This document shows, piece after piece, positions 1-10,031 of a DNA stretch of 64,000 nt (the first letter of the stretch is position 1; every line of letters begins with the position of its first letter). The stretch spans positions 183,650 to 247,649 of the forward strand of contig NZ_JAKRNU010000008.1 of the NCBI RefSeq assembly GCF_022346545.1, given 5' to 3'. Both the position numbers and the translations under genes were made by a program. Under the pieces are notes generated by a model that saw only the letters and a program-made list of their open reading frames with translations, did no database searches and was not told where the DNA came from. Origin of the DNA: Sporosarcina sp. ACRSM. GTDB taxonomy: Bacteria > Bacillota > Bacilli > Bacillales_A > Planococcaceae.

Positions 1-44
1 TATTTGATTTCCGAAATGATAATGCGTTTTCGCTGTGGATTCAT
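1..44 (-). CDS. 5' end of an unidentified protein (cut by window edge)
   Basis: A leftward reading frame begins with ATG at 44-42 and runs open to the window edge, giving only 14 complete codons (MNPQRKRIIISEIK). The complement of 53-60 reads AGGAGAGA, a good ribosome binding site with 8 bases before the ATG, so this looks like a true gene start. It lies downstream of the rpoD terminator in the same direction. Too little protein is visible to name it. Confidence 0.5.
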   Translation of the reverse strand, partial: MNPQRKRIIISEIK

Positions 45-140
45 AATGACTTTCTCTCCTTGATCTTTGCAGAAACGTCCATTCCATTTTGTAAGAGAAC
101 GGGATTTGACATCGTTCCACAATCAATTCACCTTTTTCTC

Positions 141-177
141 TTTAAAAATGCACCGGCACATAAATATGCCGATGCAT
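141..177 (-). terminator. Rho-independent terminator of the dnaG-rpoD operon
   Basis: An 11-base stem (148-158 pairing with 167-177, one G-U pair) with an 8-base loop lies just past the rpoD stop codon. Read on the minus strand it is followed by TTTTTAAAG. Confidence 0.8.
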
Positions 178-183
178 GTCTCA

Positions 184-1302
184 TCATTCGAGAAAATCTT
201 TCAGACGTTTGCTTCTGGATGGATGGCGGAGTTTGCGTAATGCTTTTGCCTCGATCTGACGAATACGCTCACGTGTAACACCGAATACTTTCCCTACCTC
301 TTCAAGTGTACGTGTACGTCCATCATCCAGGCCAAAGCGAAGGCGCAGGACATTTTCTTCGCGATCCGTCAATGTATCCAGAACATCTTCCAGTTGCTCT
401 TTCAACAGCTCATAAGCTGCGTGATCAGAAGGTGATTGAGCTTCCGAATCTTCGATGAAATCCCCTAGATGGGAGTCATCTTCTTCACCAATCGGCGTTT
501 CGAGTGACACCGGTTCCTGTGCAATCTTCAAAATCTCCCGCACTTTTTCCGCCGTCAGATCCATCTCTTCACCAATTTCCTCCGGCGAAGGTTCCCGTCC
601 GAGATCTTGCAGTAATTGACGCTGCACGCGGATCAATTTATTGATCGTCTCGACCATATGGACCGGAATCCGGATGGTCCGCGCTTGGTCCGCGATAGCG
701 CGCGTAATGGCCTGACGGATCCACCATGTGGCGTACGTACTGAATTTGAATCCTTTGGTATGGTCAAATTTCTCGACCGCTTTAATAAGTCCCATATTCC
801 CTTCCTGGATCAGATCCAGGAACAGCATGCCACGGCCTACGTACCTTTTCGCAATACTGACGACGAGCCTTAAGTTCGCTTCTGCAAGCCGCTTCTTCGC
901 TTCTTCGTCACCGTCCAGTATCCGGATAGCCAGTTCGACTTCTTCTTTCCCTGTCAAGAGGTCGACTCGCCCGATCTCTTTCAAATACATCCGAACCGGG
1001 TCGTTGATCTTTACGCCTGGGGGAACGCTTAAATCATTCAGATCGAATTGTTCCTCTGCCTCCGCTTTAATCTCTTCACCAGGTTCGTCGTCCTCTTTGC
1101 GGTCCATTTCGATCCCTTGCGCTTCAATCTGATCTAAAAACTCCTCGAATTGCTCGGGCTCCATTTCATATGCAGCTAATTTTTCAGTAATTTCATCAAG
1201 TGTCAGTTCACCTGATTTTTTTCCAGCCTCCAACAGGTTGGCCTTCACTTCTTCAATTGTCATTTCCATTTCCATTTCGCCGGATTGTTCTTTATTAGTC
1301 AT
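184..1302 (-). CDS. rpoD: RNA polymerase primary sigma factor (SigA/RpoD)
   Basis: Housekeeping sigma factor, 372 residues, close to the 371 of Bacillus subtilis SigA. It recruits core RNA polymerase to standard -35/-10 promoters. Visible in order: an acidic N-terminal region (1-95), region 1.2 ([17 protein letters not shown], about 101-117), region 2 with the core-binding and -10-melting helices ([16 protein letters not shown] through [17 protein letters not shown], about 143-203), and region 4.2 helix-turn-helix ([19 protein letters not shown]) at the C-terminus. The start is the ATG at 1302, preceded by AAGGAGG; the longer open frame upstream has no ribosome binding site and runs into dnaG. 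It is 34 bases behind dnaG, the classic dnaG-rpoD macromolecular-synthesis pair. Confidence 0.97.
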   Translation of the reverse strand: MTNKEQSGEMEMEMTIEEVKANLLEAGKKSGELTLDEITEKLAAYEMEPEQFEEFLDQIEAQGIEMDRKEDDEPGEEIKAEAEEQFDLNDLSVPPGVKINDPVRMYLKEIGRVDLLTGKEEVELAIRILDGDEEAKKRLAEANLRLVVSIAKRYVGRGMLFLDLIQEGNMGLIKAVEKFDHTKGFKFSTYATWWIRQAITRAIADQARTIRIPVHMVETINKLIRVQRQLLQDLGREPSPEEIGEEMDLTAEKVREILKIAQEPVSLETPIGEEDDSHLGDFIEDSEAQSPSDHAAYELLKEQLEDVLDTLTDREENVLRLRFGLDDGRTRTLEEVGKVFGVTRERIRQIEAKALRKLRHPSRSKRLKDFLE

Positions 1303-1336
1303 CTTACCCGTTCCTCCTTCGTACACCGGAATGCGG

Positions 1337-3160
1337 CTATAATGCCGCCCATGATTTCCGGAGCTGTATGATTTCCCTGGCCAGCTCCAGTGCCCGGGTA
1401 TGATCATTCATCTTTTCAGCTTCTTTTGATTCGTGCATTTTTGCTTGGATCATCAAATGGATCCGATATTTTTCAAGATGACTAATACAATCATCTATTT
1501 CTTCCTCAGTATGTTCGGAATCCCTTTCAATCATCGCCGCCTCGAGTACGATCTTTCTAAGTTCACGATCTTCCAACGTCTCGGCAAACCGATGGAAATC
1601 GGGAGTTCCATGTTCCTCGTAAAATCCGGCTAACCGGACAAAGATGGCTACATAATCGTCTCGTACAAACAAATCCGGTTTGTCTTCCCTCAATCGATCA
1701 AACAAAGCCCCGTCGTTTAATAGATGATATAGCAATAACCGTTCAGCACGCTCAGTCCCCGTTATTTTACGGGAGGGAGCTGCCTGAATAGGATAGGGGC
1801 GTACTTGTTCCTCCGTGTCGACTAGATCCGCTTTTGTCTTTTGGGATTGCTGGCCAGCCATTTTGATAAATTGCTGTTGGAGCGCCTCTGCAGATATCCC
1901 GGTTTCTGAAGATAATTGGCGGATATACAAATCCCTTTCGACAGGAGATGATCGGAGAGATAATTCTTCCAGTACTTCATGAATATATTGCAACACATCA
2001 TTTTCATACGATAAATTCTTCGAACGTTTTGCATAAGCCATTATAAACGACAAGAAGGAATGCGGATTGCCGATCACTTTTTCACGGAAAGCTTCGCTAC
2101 CGTATTGTGTAATATAATCATCGGGATCCATATTGCCCGGCAACAGGGCAATTTGAACCTCTATCCCTTTCTTCATGGCCATTTCTGCAAATCGTTTAGC
2201 CGCTTCCCACCCGGCATCATCTCCATCGCAACAGATGATTAACTCCTTTGCGATCCTTTTCAATTTCAAAAGATGCGTGTCGGACAAGGATGTACCCATA
2301 ACGGCGACACTATTCGTCACTTCTGCCCGATCCGCTGAAATTGTATCCATAAATCCTTCAAACAGTATTACTTTACCCGTTTTCCGAACGTTAAGACGTG
2401 CATTATGGAAATTGTATAAAATTTTACTTTTTTCGAATATCGGCGTCTCAGGACTATTCAAGTATTTAGCTTCCTGTTTCGATCCATGTAAGATCCGTCC
2501 CGAGAAAGCAACGATATTCCCATTATCGTCACGAAGTGGAAACATAATACGTCCCCGGAACCGGTCAAAATAACCTGTCCCATCATCCTTCATGATGCAC
2601 AGACCGGCACGCTCCATCTCCTTCATATCGAAGTTTTTCCGTTTCAACAATCCGGATAGTGCTTCCCGATCATGCAGAGACCACCCAATCCCATAGTTTT
2701 CGATACGCTCTCTCGTAAATCCTCTTTTTTCAAGATATTGTAGTGCTTCCTCACCCTCCACAGTGTTTAGGAGTAAATGACTGTAAAAATTCGCTGCAAG
2801 CGCATGCGCTTCCAGCATCGACTTGAACTCATTTTGCGATTTTGCCCCAGCAACCGCGCCGATAGGCACATCGATCTCGATTCCGGTACGTTCGGCAAGC
2901 TGCACCACCGCGTCGGTGAATGGACGATTTTCGATATCCATGATGAAGGTGATCGCATTGCCGCTCGCACCACAACCAAAACAATGGAAAAGTTGCTTCT
3001 CTTCCGAAACAGAGAAGGAAGGTGTGCTCTCGCCATGAAATGGACAAAGGCCAAACCAGTTTTTCCCCCTCTTTGTCAATTGCACGTATTCCCCGATCAA
3101 ATCGATAATATCAGTCTTCGTCCGGACGGCTTCAATCGTTTCTTCTGAAATTCTCGTCAT
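1337..3160 (-). CDS. dnaG: DNA primase
   Basis: Makes RNA primers for the replication fork together with the replicative helicase. It is 607 residues, normal for the family. The N-terminal zinc-binding motif is intact (C39, H42, C60, C63). The Toprim catalytic core carries EGFMD (268-272) and DGDDAG (312-317), the metal-binding acids. The C-terminal part is the helicase-interacting domain. Start ATG at 3160 has GTGGAG upstream. It is the first gene of the dnaG-rpoD operon, and yqfL lies upstream beyond a repeat-filled gap of about 550 bases. Confidence 0.97.
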   Translation of the reverse strand: MTRISEETIEAVRTKTDIIDLIGEYVQLTKRGKNWFGLCPFHGESTPSFSVSEEKQLFHCFGCGASGNAITFIMDIENRPFTDAVVQLAERTGIEIDVPIGAVAGAKSQNEFKSMLEAHALAANFYSHLLLNTVEGEEALQYLEKRGFTRERIENYGIGWSLHDREALSGLLKRKNFDMKEMERAGLCIMKDDGTGYFDRFRGRIMFPLRDDNGNIVAFSGRILHGSKQEAKYLNSPETPIFEKSKILYNFHNARLNVRKTGKVILFEGFMDTISADRAEVTNSVAVMGTSLSDTHLLKLKRIAKELIICCDGDDAGWEAAKRFAEMAMKKGIEVQIALLPGNMDPDDYITQYGSEAFREKVIGNPHSFLSFIMAYAKRSKNLSYENDVLQYIHEVLEELSLRSSPVERDLYIRQLSSETGISAEALQQQFIKMAGQQSQKTKADLVDTEEQVRPYPIQAAPSRKITGTERAERLLLYHLLNDGALFDRLREDKPDLFVRDDYVAIFVRLAGFYEEHGTPDFHRFAETLEDRELRKIVLEAAMIERDSEHTEEEIDDCISHLEKYRIHLMIQAKMHESKEAEKMNDHTRALELAREIIQLRKSWAAL

Positions 3161-3308
3161 CTATTACCATTCTCCACTCTTAACTACTTGATTTCGATAT
3201 ATTTTTCAAAAACCCTTCCTATTCGACAAAATTTTTTCGATTATACTCCGAAACTTTTATACTACACTAATCCGACATTTTTTTCTCGAATTTAATACCA
3301 TTTATTTA

Positions 3309-3626
3309 TGAATCAATTACGCCTCGGCGTAATTGCGTCCAGATTTTGAATTGAGCATGGCTCAATTAACTCCTTTCAAAATCTATGACATCCGCGGTCC
3401 TACAGGATGTTGGTCATGCAGTCGTTGCGAATCGAACAGCGAAGGGTTCGATTTGCCGTATTTCTGCGTTTTTTTGCAGAAATTAAGGCACTTTATCAGG
3501 ACGTCGCGCTACTTAGACTGCCTTCCATTCTTCGTTCAGCGGGCGTTTGAACACTCGCTGAGCAGGAAAACAAAACTGGCATTCATCCCGCCTGAGGTGG
3601 GAGCTTCTGCTGATTGAAGATAAAAG
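3309..3626. repeat. Palindromic repeat R1 (copy a) with an embedded R2 repeat
   Basis: This fills most of the 555-base gap between dnaG and yqfL; I see no gene in it. It opens with the palindrome CAATTACGCC/GGCGTAATTG (3314-3335). Next come an outer AGATTTT...AAAATCT stem enclosing a TTGAGC/GCTCAA hairpin, and then an ATCCGC motif. Its right end (about 3572-3626) carries GGCATTCATCCC...GTGGGAGCTTCTGCTGA, shared with the copy at 6869-6991. The left half is shared with the copy at 41053-41187. Positions about 3394-3523 hold a second repeat, R2. Confidence 0.75.
3394..3523. repeat. Structured repeat R2 (copy a)
   Basis: A block beginning GGTCCTACAGGATGTTGGTC and ending near CAGGACGTCGCG...TTAGACTGCC. 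The 14-mer ACAGGATGTTGGTC, the following GTTGC and a later CAGGACG are shared with 35611-35676. The block also holds inner hairpins, such as TTCTGC/GCAGAA around a T-run near 3461-3483. No coding potential is evident. Confidence 0.6.
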
Positions 3627-3640
3627 ATTCGTAGCACCCG

Positions 3641-3676
3641 CAAAAGAAGAACCATCCCATTTCAACGGGGTGGTCC
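3641..3676 (-). terminator. Terminator of ccpN-yqfL
   Basis: On the minus strand, GGACCACCCC pairs with GGGATGGTTC (with G-U pairs) across an 8-base loop, followed by TTCTTTTG. It sits 40 bases past the yqfL stop. Confidence 0.7.
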
Positions 3677-3715
3677 TCCTCCTTTACATTTTAAGATATG
3701 ATCACTTTTAGTCTT

Positions 3716-4531
3716 TTATCCGTTTCGAGAAGATATTTCACTTAGGATAACATTAGCGGTTTCTTCAACTGCACGATTGGTTACATCAACAATATTGCAA
3801 CCGATCTTCTCAACGACTTTTTTAAAATGTTCGATCTCGGTTTTTATCCGATCAAGCTGCGCATAGTTCGCATCATCCTTTAAACCGAGTGCGATCAATC
3901 TTTCTTTCCGGATGAAATTCAGTTTTTCCGGTGATATGATCAAGCCGAAACACTTTTCCGGATCGATCATATAAAGCTCTTCCGGCGGGTCCACTTCCGG
4001 CACAAGCGGCACATTTGCCACTTTGTAACGCTTATGAGCCAAATACTGCGACAACGGTGTCTTGGATGTCCTAGAGACACCGACGAGCACGATATCCGCT
4101 TTTAAAATCCCTCTTGGATCCCTGCCATCATCGTATTTAACCGCAAATTCAATCGCTTCGATTTTCTTATAATAATCTTCGTCCAATTTCCGGACAAGCC
4201 CCGGTTCTTCAATGGGATGTTCATCAAGTTCCGCACTGATCAGATCGACGATAGGTCCCATTAGATCAATACATTTGATCCCCTTGTTTTTACATTCTTC
4301 TTTTAAACGGAAACGCATGCCGCTCTTTACTAGCGTATAGACGATGATTGCCTCTTGCTTTTTTGCTAAATAGACAATTTCATTCAGTTGCGATTCATCT
4401 TCGACATGTGAAAATCGTTTCATGGAAACCGTCTCAAGTCCTTGCCTGAATTGACTTGCGGCCGCTTTTGCAACTAAATCGGCCGTTTCACCGATAGAGT
4501 CGGAAACGATGAATAATGTTAACCTTCTCAT
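3716..4531 (-). CDS. yqfL: Pyruvate phosphate dikinase regulatory protein family (YqfL)
   Basis: A 271-residue member of the bifunctional kinase/pyrophosphorylase family (DUF299) that in plants and other bacteria controls pyruvate phosphate dikinase or PEP synthase by reversible threonine phosphorylation. In Bacillus the linked YqfL is reported to modulate CcpN activity. The sequence shows the N-terminal VSDSIGETA signature (9-17) and the phosphate-binding loop GVSRTSKTP (151-159). The start is the ATG at 4531 with GAGGGGG 5 bases upstream; a longer frame would overlap ccpN. It lies 10 bases after ccpN in the same direction, matching the conserved ccpN-yqfL pair. Its kinase target in this organism is inference. 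Confidence 0.9.
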   Translation of the reverse strand: MRRLTLFIVSDSIGETADLVAKAAASQFRQGLETVSMKRFSHVEDESQLNEIVYLAKKQEAIIVYTLVKSGMRFRLKEECKNKGIKCIDLMGPIVDLISAELDEHPIEEPGLVRKLDEDYYKKIEAIEFAVKYDDGRDPRGILKADIVLVGVSRTSKTPLSQYLAHKRYKVANVPLVPEVDPPEELYMIDPEKCFGLIISPEKLNFIRKERLIALGLKDDANYAQLDRIKTEIEHFKKVVEKIGCNIVDVTNRAVEETANVILSEISSRNG

Positions 4532-4541
4532 TGTATCCCCC

Positions 4542-5171
4542 TCAAAGTTCATGGTCATCCGCAAGTGAAAGGAAAGCTGCGGTAATATTCGTTTTAGTAA
4601 TCCTTCCGACAACTTCAAGACCCATCCCATTGTCGGCGACAACCGGAAGGGAGTCAATCTGTTTGTCTATCATTTGCTTCGCAACATGCAGTAAGGTGTC
4701 CTGCTTATCACAATAAGTAATATTTGGCATCCGCGTCATGATGACATGTACCGGTATTTTATCCAACTCATTGTTGCCAAGGCTCGTCCGCAATAGATCC
4801 TTCCTTGATAGAACACCAGTGAGCAGCGACGAACTGTCGACAACAAAAAGTGTTCCGACATCTTCTAAAAACATATGACAAATGGCGTCATATACTGAAA
4901 TGTTTTCCGCTACTACGACCGGTATCGACTGGAAATCACGGACTTTCATGCCGGTCATACTATCTGCAACCGATTGGACTGGTTTTTTTCCTGAATAGAA
5001 ATAGCCGACACGGGGCCTTGCATCTAGAAAGCCCGCCATTGTCAATATGGCCAAATCCGGACGGATCGTAGCCCTCGCCAGTTTAAGACGTTCCGCAATC
5101 TGCTCGCCAGTGATGGGCCCATCCGATTTGACGATTTCTAGAATCTCGGTCTGGCGCTTATTCAGTTCCAT
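4542..5171 (-). CDS. ccpN: Transcriptional repressor of gluconeogenesis CcpN
   Basis: A 209-residue repressor with an N-terminal winged helix-turn-helix (ELNKRQTEILEIVK through RATIRPDLAILTM, residues 2-45) and two C-terminal CBS domains (roughly 80-135 and 145-205) expected to bind adenine nucleotides. The Bacillus homologue represses gapB, pckA and sr1 on glycolytic carbon. The ATG at 5171 is preferred over a GTG nine bases upstream because AGGGCGG is 8 bases from the ATG. It is transcribed away from the glycyl-tRNA synthetase gene and followed directly by yqfL. Confidence 0.92.
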   Translation of the reverse strand: MELNKRQTEILEIVKSDGPITGEQIAERLKLARATIRPDLAILTMAGFLDARPRVGYFYSGKKPVQSVADSMTGMKVRDFQSIPVVVAENISVYDAICHMFLEDVGTLFVVDSSSLLTGVLSRKDLLRTSLGNNELDKIPVHVIMTRMPNITYCDKQDTLLHVAKQMIDKQIDSLPVVADNGMGLEVVGRITKTNITAAFLSLADDHEL

Positions 5172-5235
5172 ATGTTTCACCGCCCTAATCGTTCAATTCT
5201 TTCTCCCTGATTATTATATACGAAGACGTCAACTA

Positions 5236-5264
5236 TTGCTAAGAAAGCGGAACCGTGCTACACT
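5236..5264 (+). promoter_or_regulatory. Sigma-A promoter of the glycyl-tRNA synthetase gene
   Basis: TTGCTA (5236-5241), a 17-base spacer and TACACT (5259-5264) with an extended TGC. It would start transcription near 5271, directly ahead of the T-box leader. Confidence 0.7.
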
Positions 5265-5270
5265 GTTTTT

Positions 5271-5472
5271 GAATTGAATAGGCGGAGACAGGAAGATAAG
5301 TAGTGTCAATCAGAAGCGAACGGGGATAGTGAAAGCCCGTACTGACATGAAACGGCAGCCTTGAGCCATAGCAAGATAAAGTGGGCTAGATCCAATAGCC
5401 AAACAGGGTGGAACCGCGGGTAATCGAGCACTCGTCCCTGGACATGACGTCCAGGGATGGGTGCTTTTTCAT
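5271..5472 (+). ncRNA. T-box riboswitch leader for glycyl-tRNA synthetase
   Basis: The T-box sequence AGGGTGGAACCGCGGG is at 5405-5420. It is followed by a terminator stem (GCACTCGTCCCTGGAC at 5428-5443 pairing with 5449-5464) and a T-run. The upstream GAAAGCCCG/AAACGGCAG region could hold the GGC glycine specifier, which I cannot fix without folding. Uncharged tRNA-Gly should favour the antiterminator and switch the gene on. Confidence 0.92.
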
Positions 5473-5494
5473 TTGAAAATGGAGGGATTTATCG

Positions 5495-6865
5495 ATGGAA
5501 AAAGTAGTGAATTTGGCAAAACAGAGAGGTTTCGTCTTTCCGGGATCTGAAATTTACGGAGGCCTCGCTAATACATGGGATTACGGTCCGCTCGGGATTG
5601 AACTGAAAAACAACATCAAAAAAGCTTGGTGGCAAAAATTCGTTCAGGAATCCCCTTATAACGTCGGCCTTGACGCAGCGATCTTAATGAACCCGAAAGT
5701 ATGGGCTGCATCTGGGCATATCGGAAACTTCAATGACCCGATGATCGATTGTAAAAAGTGTAAAACCCGTCATCGAGCAGATAAATTGATCGAAGATGCA
5801 CTGGATGCAAAAGGGATTGAAATGGTCGTTGATGGCCTTCCATTCGAAAAGATGGAGGAACTCATCCACGAGCATAACATCAACTGTCCGGATTGTGGTG
5901 CGATGGATTACACGGAAATCCGTCAATTCAACTTGATGTTCAAAACACAACAGGGCGTGACGGATTCATCCGCAAACGAAATTTACCTCCGTCCTGAAAC
6001 CGCACAAGGGATTTTCGTCAACTTTAAAAACGTCCAACGTTCAATGCGGAAGAAAATGCCTTTCGGTATTGCACAAATCGGTAAAAGTTTCCGTAATGAA
6101 ATCACGCCAGGAAACTTCACTTTCCGTACGCGTGAATTCGAACAAATGGAGCTTGAGTTCTTCTGCAAGCCTGGCGAAGATATGGAATGGTATGAATACT
6201 GGCGCGACTTTTCAAAACAATTTTTGCTGAACCTAGGCATGACAGAAGAAAATATGCGTTTACGTGAACATAATGAGGATGAGCTGTCCCATTACTCAAA
6301 AGGTACTGTCGATATCGAGTACAAATTCCCATTTGGTTGGGGCGAACTATGGGGCATTGCGAACCGTACGGACTTCGACTTGAGCCGTCATATGGAGCAC
6401 TCAGGTGAGGACTTCCATTATCAGGATCCAGTCACGAATGAAAAGTTCATCCCGTACTGTATCGAACCTTCACTAGGTGCCGATCGTGTAACACTCGCAT
6501 TCCTTTGCGATGCTATCGATGAAGAAGTTTTGGAAGGCGATGACAAACGTACCGTCTTACGCTTCCACCCTGCCCTGGCTCCTGTAAAGGCAGCTGTCCT
6601 GCCACTTTCAAAGAAATTGGCTGAAGGAGCGGATGAGGTGTACGCGGAACTCCGTAAACATTTCGTTGTCCAATACGATGATGCACAATCGATCGGAAGA
6701 CGTTATCGCCGTCAAGACGAAATCGGTACACCGTTCTGTATTACGTACGACTTCGATTCCGAAGAAGATCGCCAAGTAACTGTACGTCATCGAGATTCCA
6801 TGGAACAAGTCCGTATGCCGATCGCAGAAGTGAAAGACTATATCGCTAAACATCTTGCATTTTAA
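5495..6865 (+). CDS. glyQS: Glycyl-tRNA synthetase, single-chain alpha2 type
   Basis: Charges tRNA-Gly with glycine. It is 456 residues and belongs to the homodimeric class II type, unlike the GlyQ/GlyS alpha-beta enzyme at this locus in Bacillus subtilis. Features in order: the GSEIYGG signature (17-23), zinc-type CxxC pairs C86/C89 and C131/C134 in the inserted domain, motif 2 around [13 protein letters not shown] (199-211), motif 3 ([12 protein letters not shown]), and a C-terminal anticodon-binding domain from about residue 355. Start ATG at 5495 follows ATGGAGGG. It is divergent from ccpN, convergent with recO, and has its own T-box. Confidence 0.95.
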   Translation: MEKVVNLAKQRGFVFPGSEIYGGLANTWDYGPLGIELKNNIKKAWWQKFVQESPYNVGLDAAILMNPKVWAASGHIGNFNDPMIDCKKCKTRHRADKLIEDALDAKGIEMVVDGLPFEKMEELIHEHNINCPDCGAMDYTEIRQFNLMFKTQQGVTDSSANEIYLRPETAQGIFVNFKNVQRSMRKKMPFGIAQIGKSFRNEITPGNFTFRTREFEQMELEFFCKPGEDMEWYEYWRDFSKQFLLNLGMTEENMRLREHNEDELSHYSKGTVDIEYKFPFGWGELWGIANRTDFDLSRHMEHSGEDFHYQDPVTNEKFIPYCIEPSLGADRVTLAFLCDAIDEEVLEGDDKRTVLRFHPALAPVKAAVLPLSKKLAEGADEVYAELRKHFVVQYDDAQSIGRRYRRQDEIGTPFCITYDFDSEEDRQVTVRHRDSMEQVRMPIAEVKDYIAKHLAF

Positions 6866-6868
6866 GTA

Positions 6869-6991
6869 ATCCGTCGGAGGCCTAACTTGAATCAGCAGGG
6901 AGTTTGAACTCCCTCTGATTGAAATGCATTCTGGCATTCATCCCACCACTTATGGAAGTGGGGGACTTCTGCTGAATCAAGTTAAAATAAT
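6869..6991. repeat. Palindromic repeat R1 (copy b) between convergent genes
   Basis: An outer inverted repeat (TAACTTGAATCAGCAG at 6883-6898 against CTGCTGAATCAAGTTA at 6969-6984, one mismatch) encloses two hairpins. These are GGGAGTT-TG-AACTCCC (6898-6913) and a CCACTT/AAGTGG stem (6941-6964). It is preceded by ATCCGTCGGAGGC, matching ATCCGCCGGAGGC in the copy at 41053-41187. It lies between glyQS and recO and could serve as a bidirectional transcription barrier. Confidence 0.75.
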
Positions 6992-7000
6992 AGCAAAGAA

Positions 7001-7042
7001 AAACCGGAGAAAGTTGGCTTATTCGCCTTCTTCCTCCGGTTT
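7001..7042 (-). terminator. Terminator of the recO operon
   Basis: AAACCGGAG (7001-7009) pairs with CTCCGGTTT (7034-7042). The minus-strand copy ends in GGTTTTTC. The hairpin includes the last codons of recO. Confidence 0.65.
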
Positions 7043-7804
7043 TTCTTTAAGTGGCAATAATTCGGGGGTCGATTCGAGCTGGTCCAAAAAAGACCTGGAC
7101 TTCAATCGGATTCCCACCTGTTCATCATAAACAGTGCGCACCAATTTTTTCATGAATTGTTTCGTCGTCTTTTTCAATGTCAAGTTGCCGACACGATGGA
7201 TCGGAACTGTGTAAAAGGTCCGGATAAGCTTCAGTTGCGTCGGAGAAATTCGGATCAAATACTTATCGACATGGAAGCAACGATGACAAAGGAAACCGAT
7301 TTCCTGAAAGGAAAACGCAAACTCCCCTTCCGTCGCCCCGCAATTGGCACATTGATGGAGGACGGGATGGATCCCGGCCACCGGCAGCATCTTCCACTCG
7401 ACAAACAATGCGATCGCTTCCGGATCATATTGTTCGTCAATCGCATGTAAAGCATCATATAGCAACTCATAAATGCCTTGGATGCGCTCATTATTCTCCG
7501 TTAGCCGATCAATGAGCTCGATGATATAACTGGCATAAGCGGTGGCTTCAAGATCCTCACGGATGAAGCGCATCGATTCGCCCCGCTCTCCCTGTTCAAG
7601 CGTTCCCATCCCTCTTCCTGTACGAATCAGAAAAGTGCCATGCGTAAACGGTTGTGTGATGGCGGCCAATCGGCTTGCCGGTTTCTTCGCACCCCTTGCC
7701 ATCGCCGTCAACTTACCGGCTTCTTTGGTGAAAATCGTCACAATTTTATTCGATTCGCCGTAAGGGATACTTTTTAGAATGATCCCTTCCCATTTATTCA
7801 GCAA
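7019..7804 (-). CDS. recO: DNA repair protein RecO
   Basis: Recombination mediator that helps load RecA onto SSB-coated single strands in the RecFOR pathway. It is 261 residues. Visible are the N-terminal OB-fold opening (KWEGIILKSIPYGESNKIV) and GKLTAMARGAKKP, and in the C-terminal half a zinc-binding CANC...CHRC cluster. I choose the TTG at 7804 because GGAG is 8 bases upstream; the GTG at 7813 is too close to any ribosome binding site. A repeat fragment separates it from era. Confidence 0.93.
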   Translation of the reverse strand: MLNKWEGIILKSIPYGESNKIVTIFTKEAGKLTAMARGAKKPASRLAAITQPFTHGTFLIRTGRGMGTLEQGERGESMRFIREDLEATAYASYIIELIDRLTENNERIQGIYELLYDALHAIDEQYDPEAIALFVEWKMLPVAGIHPVLHQCANCGATEGEFAFSFQEIGFLCHRCFHVDKYLIRISPTQLKLIRTFYTVPIHRVGNLTLKKTTKQFMKKLVRTVYDEQVGIRLKSRSFLDQLESTPELLPLKEKPEEEGE

Positions 7805-7826
7805 GGCAATCACTCCAATTTTTATT

Positions 7827-7850
7827 GTCTAGGCTTCGGGCGCCAGACGC
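7827..7850. repeat. Fragment of repeat R3
   Basis: The complement reads GCGTCTGGCGCC followed by CGAAGCCTAGAC. This matches the right-hand end of the R3 copies at 46261-46463 and 49077-49193. It lies between recO and era. Confidence 0.6.
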
Positions 7851-7855
7851 TTGGA

Positions 7856-9164
<1,309 letters not shown>

Positions 9165-9176
9165 CTAAACACCTCT

Positions 9177-9533
9177 CTACATGAAATACAACCATTTCGG
9201 AACAAAAAGTAATAGTCCGATAATCGCGCTAATGATTGCGAAGACAAGGACAGCACCTGCCGCCAAGTCTTTCGCCTGCTGGGCTAATGGATGCCTTTCC
9301 GACGTCACCAAATCAACGACGCGTTCAATTGCGGCATTCATCAACTCCAATGCGAACATGCCGCCAATCAGGATCATGACGATAAACCACTCAACATGTG
9401 AAAGCTTTGTTAGAACACCTGCCACAACCACGACGATGGCGGCTAAAACATGCATTTTCATGTTGCGCTCTGCTTTGATGCCATGAAGGATACCGTTCCA
9501 CGCATAGACGAACGCTTTGAAAAAACGCCGCAT
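9177..9533 (-). CDS. dgkA: Undecaprenol/diacylglycerol kinase family protein
   Basis: Small integral membrane lipid kinase. The Bacillus homologue phosphorylates undecaprenol and so feeds the lipid carrier of wall synthesis. About 118 residues with three hydrophobic segments (near 30-50, 53-70 and 95-118) and the family signature ALELMNAAIERVVDL. I choose the ATG at 9533 because GAGAGGTG is 6 bases upstream; a GTG at 9542 that overlaps the ybeY stop is possible but poorly spaced. Confidence 0.92.
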   Translation of the reverse strand: MRRFFKAFVYAWNGILHGIKAERNMKMHVLAAIVVVVAGVLTKLSHVEWFIVMILIGGMFALELMNAAIERVVDLVTSERHPLAQQAKDLAAGAVLVFAIISAIIGLLLFVPKWLYFM

Positions 9534-9538
9534 CCGCC

Positions 9539-10009
9539 TCACCTCTCAAGTCCGAACGAAGTCAGAATCTCCCTTTGTCGTCCAAACATGACGGCTTCAT
9601 CTTCGTCGGTCATATGATCATAGCCGAGTAGATGTAAAAAACCATGTAGCGCAAGAAAACCGATTTCACGATTAAAATCATGGCCGTACTCTTCCGCTTG
9701 CCTTTGTGCAGTTTCAACGGAAATGATGATATCTCCCAAAACAACGGGCATTCCTTCCTCCGCAACAATAGCCAATTCGCCTTCCGTCATCTCTTCAAGC
9801 GCAAATGAAATGACATCTGTCGGAACATCCTTCCCCCGGTATTCAGCATTCACTGCTTGAATGGCTTCATCGGTCATAAATGTAAGAGAAACTTCCGCTC
9901 CACTTGCCACTTGCTCTTCGGTAGCGGCATGCGCTAATAATTTTCGAATCAGTTCGATAACCGTCTCATCAACCGCCCCTGTTTCATCTTCAAAATACAG
10001 TTCAAGCAT
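9539..10009 (-). CDS. ybeY: Endoribonuclease YbeY
   Basis: Metal-dependent RNase for 16S rRNA 3'-end maturation and ribosome quality control. It is 156 residues. The zinc signature HGFLHLLGYDH in the last third is complete. Start ATG at 10009 has AAAGGAGTG upstream. Its stop overlaps the possible GTG start of dgkA. Confidence 0.95.
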   Translation of the reverse strand: MLELYFEDETGAVDETVIELIRKLLAHAATEEQVASGAEVSLTFMTDEAIQAVNAEYRGKDVPTDVISFALEEMTEGELAIVAEEGMPVVLGDIIISVETAQRQAEEYGHDFNREIGFLALHGFLHLLGYDHMTDEDEAVMFGRQREILTSFGLER

Positions 10010-10031
10010 CTAGGTAACACTCCTTTCAATT

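Noticed and set aside
3333..3617. 94-codon frame between dnaG and yqfL
   Set aside because: It spans the R1/R2 palindromes and has no ribosome binding site; the cysteines come from repeat sequence.
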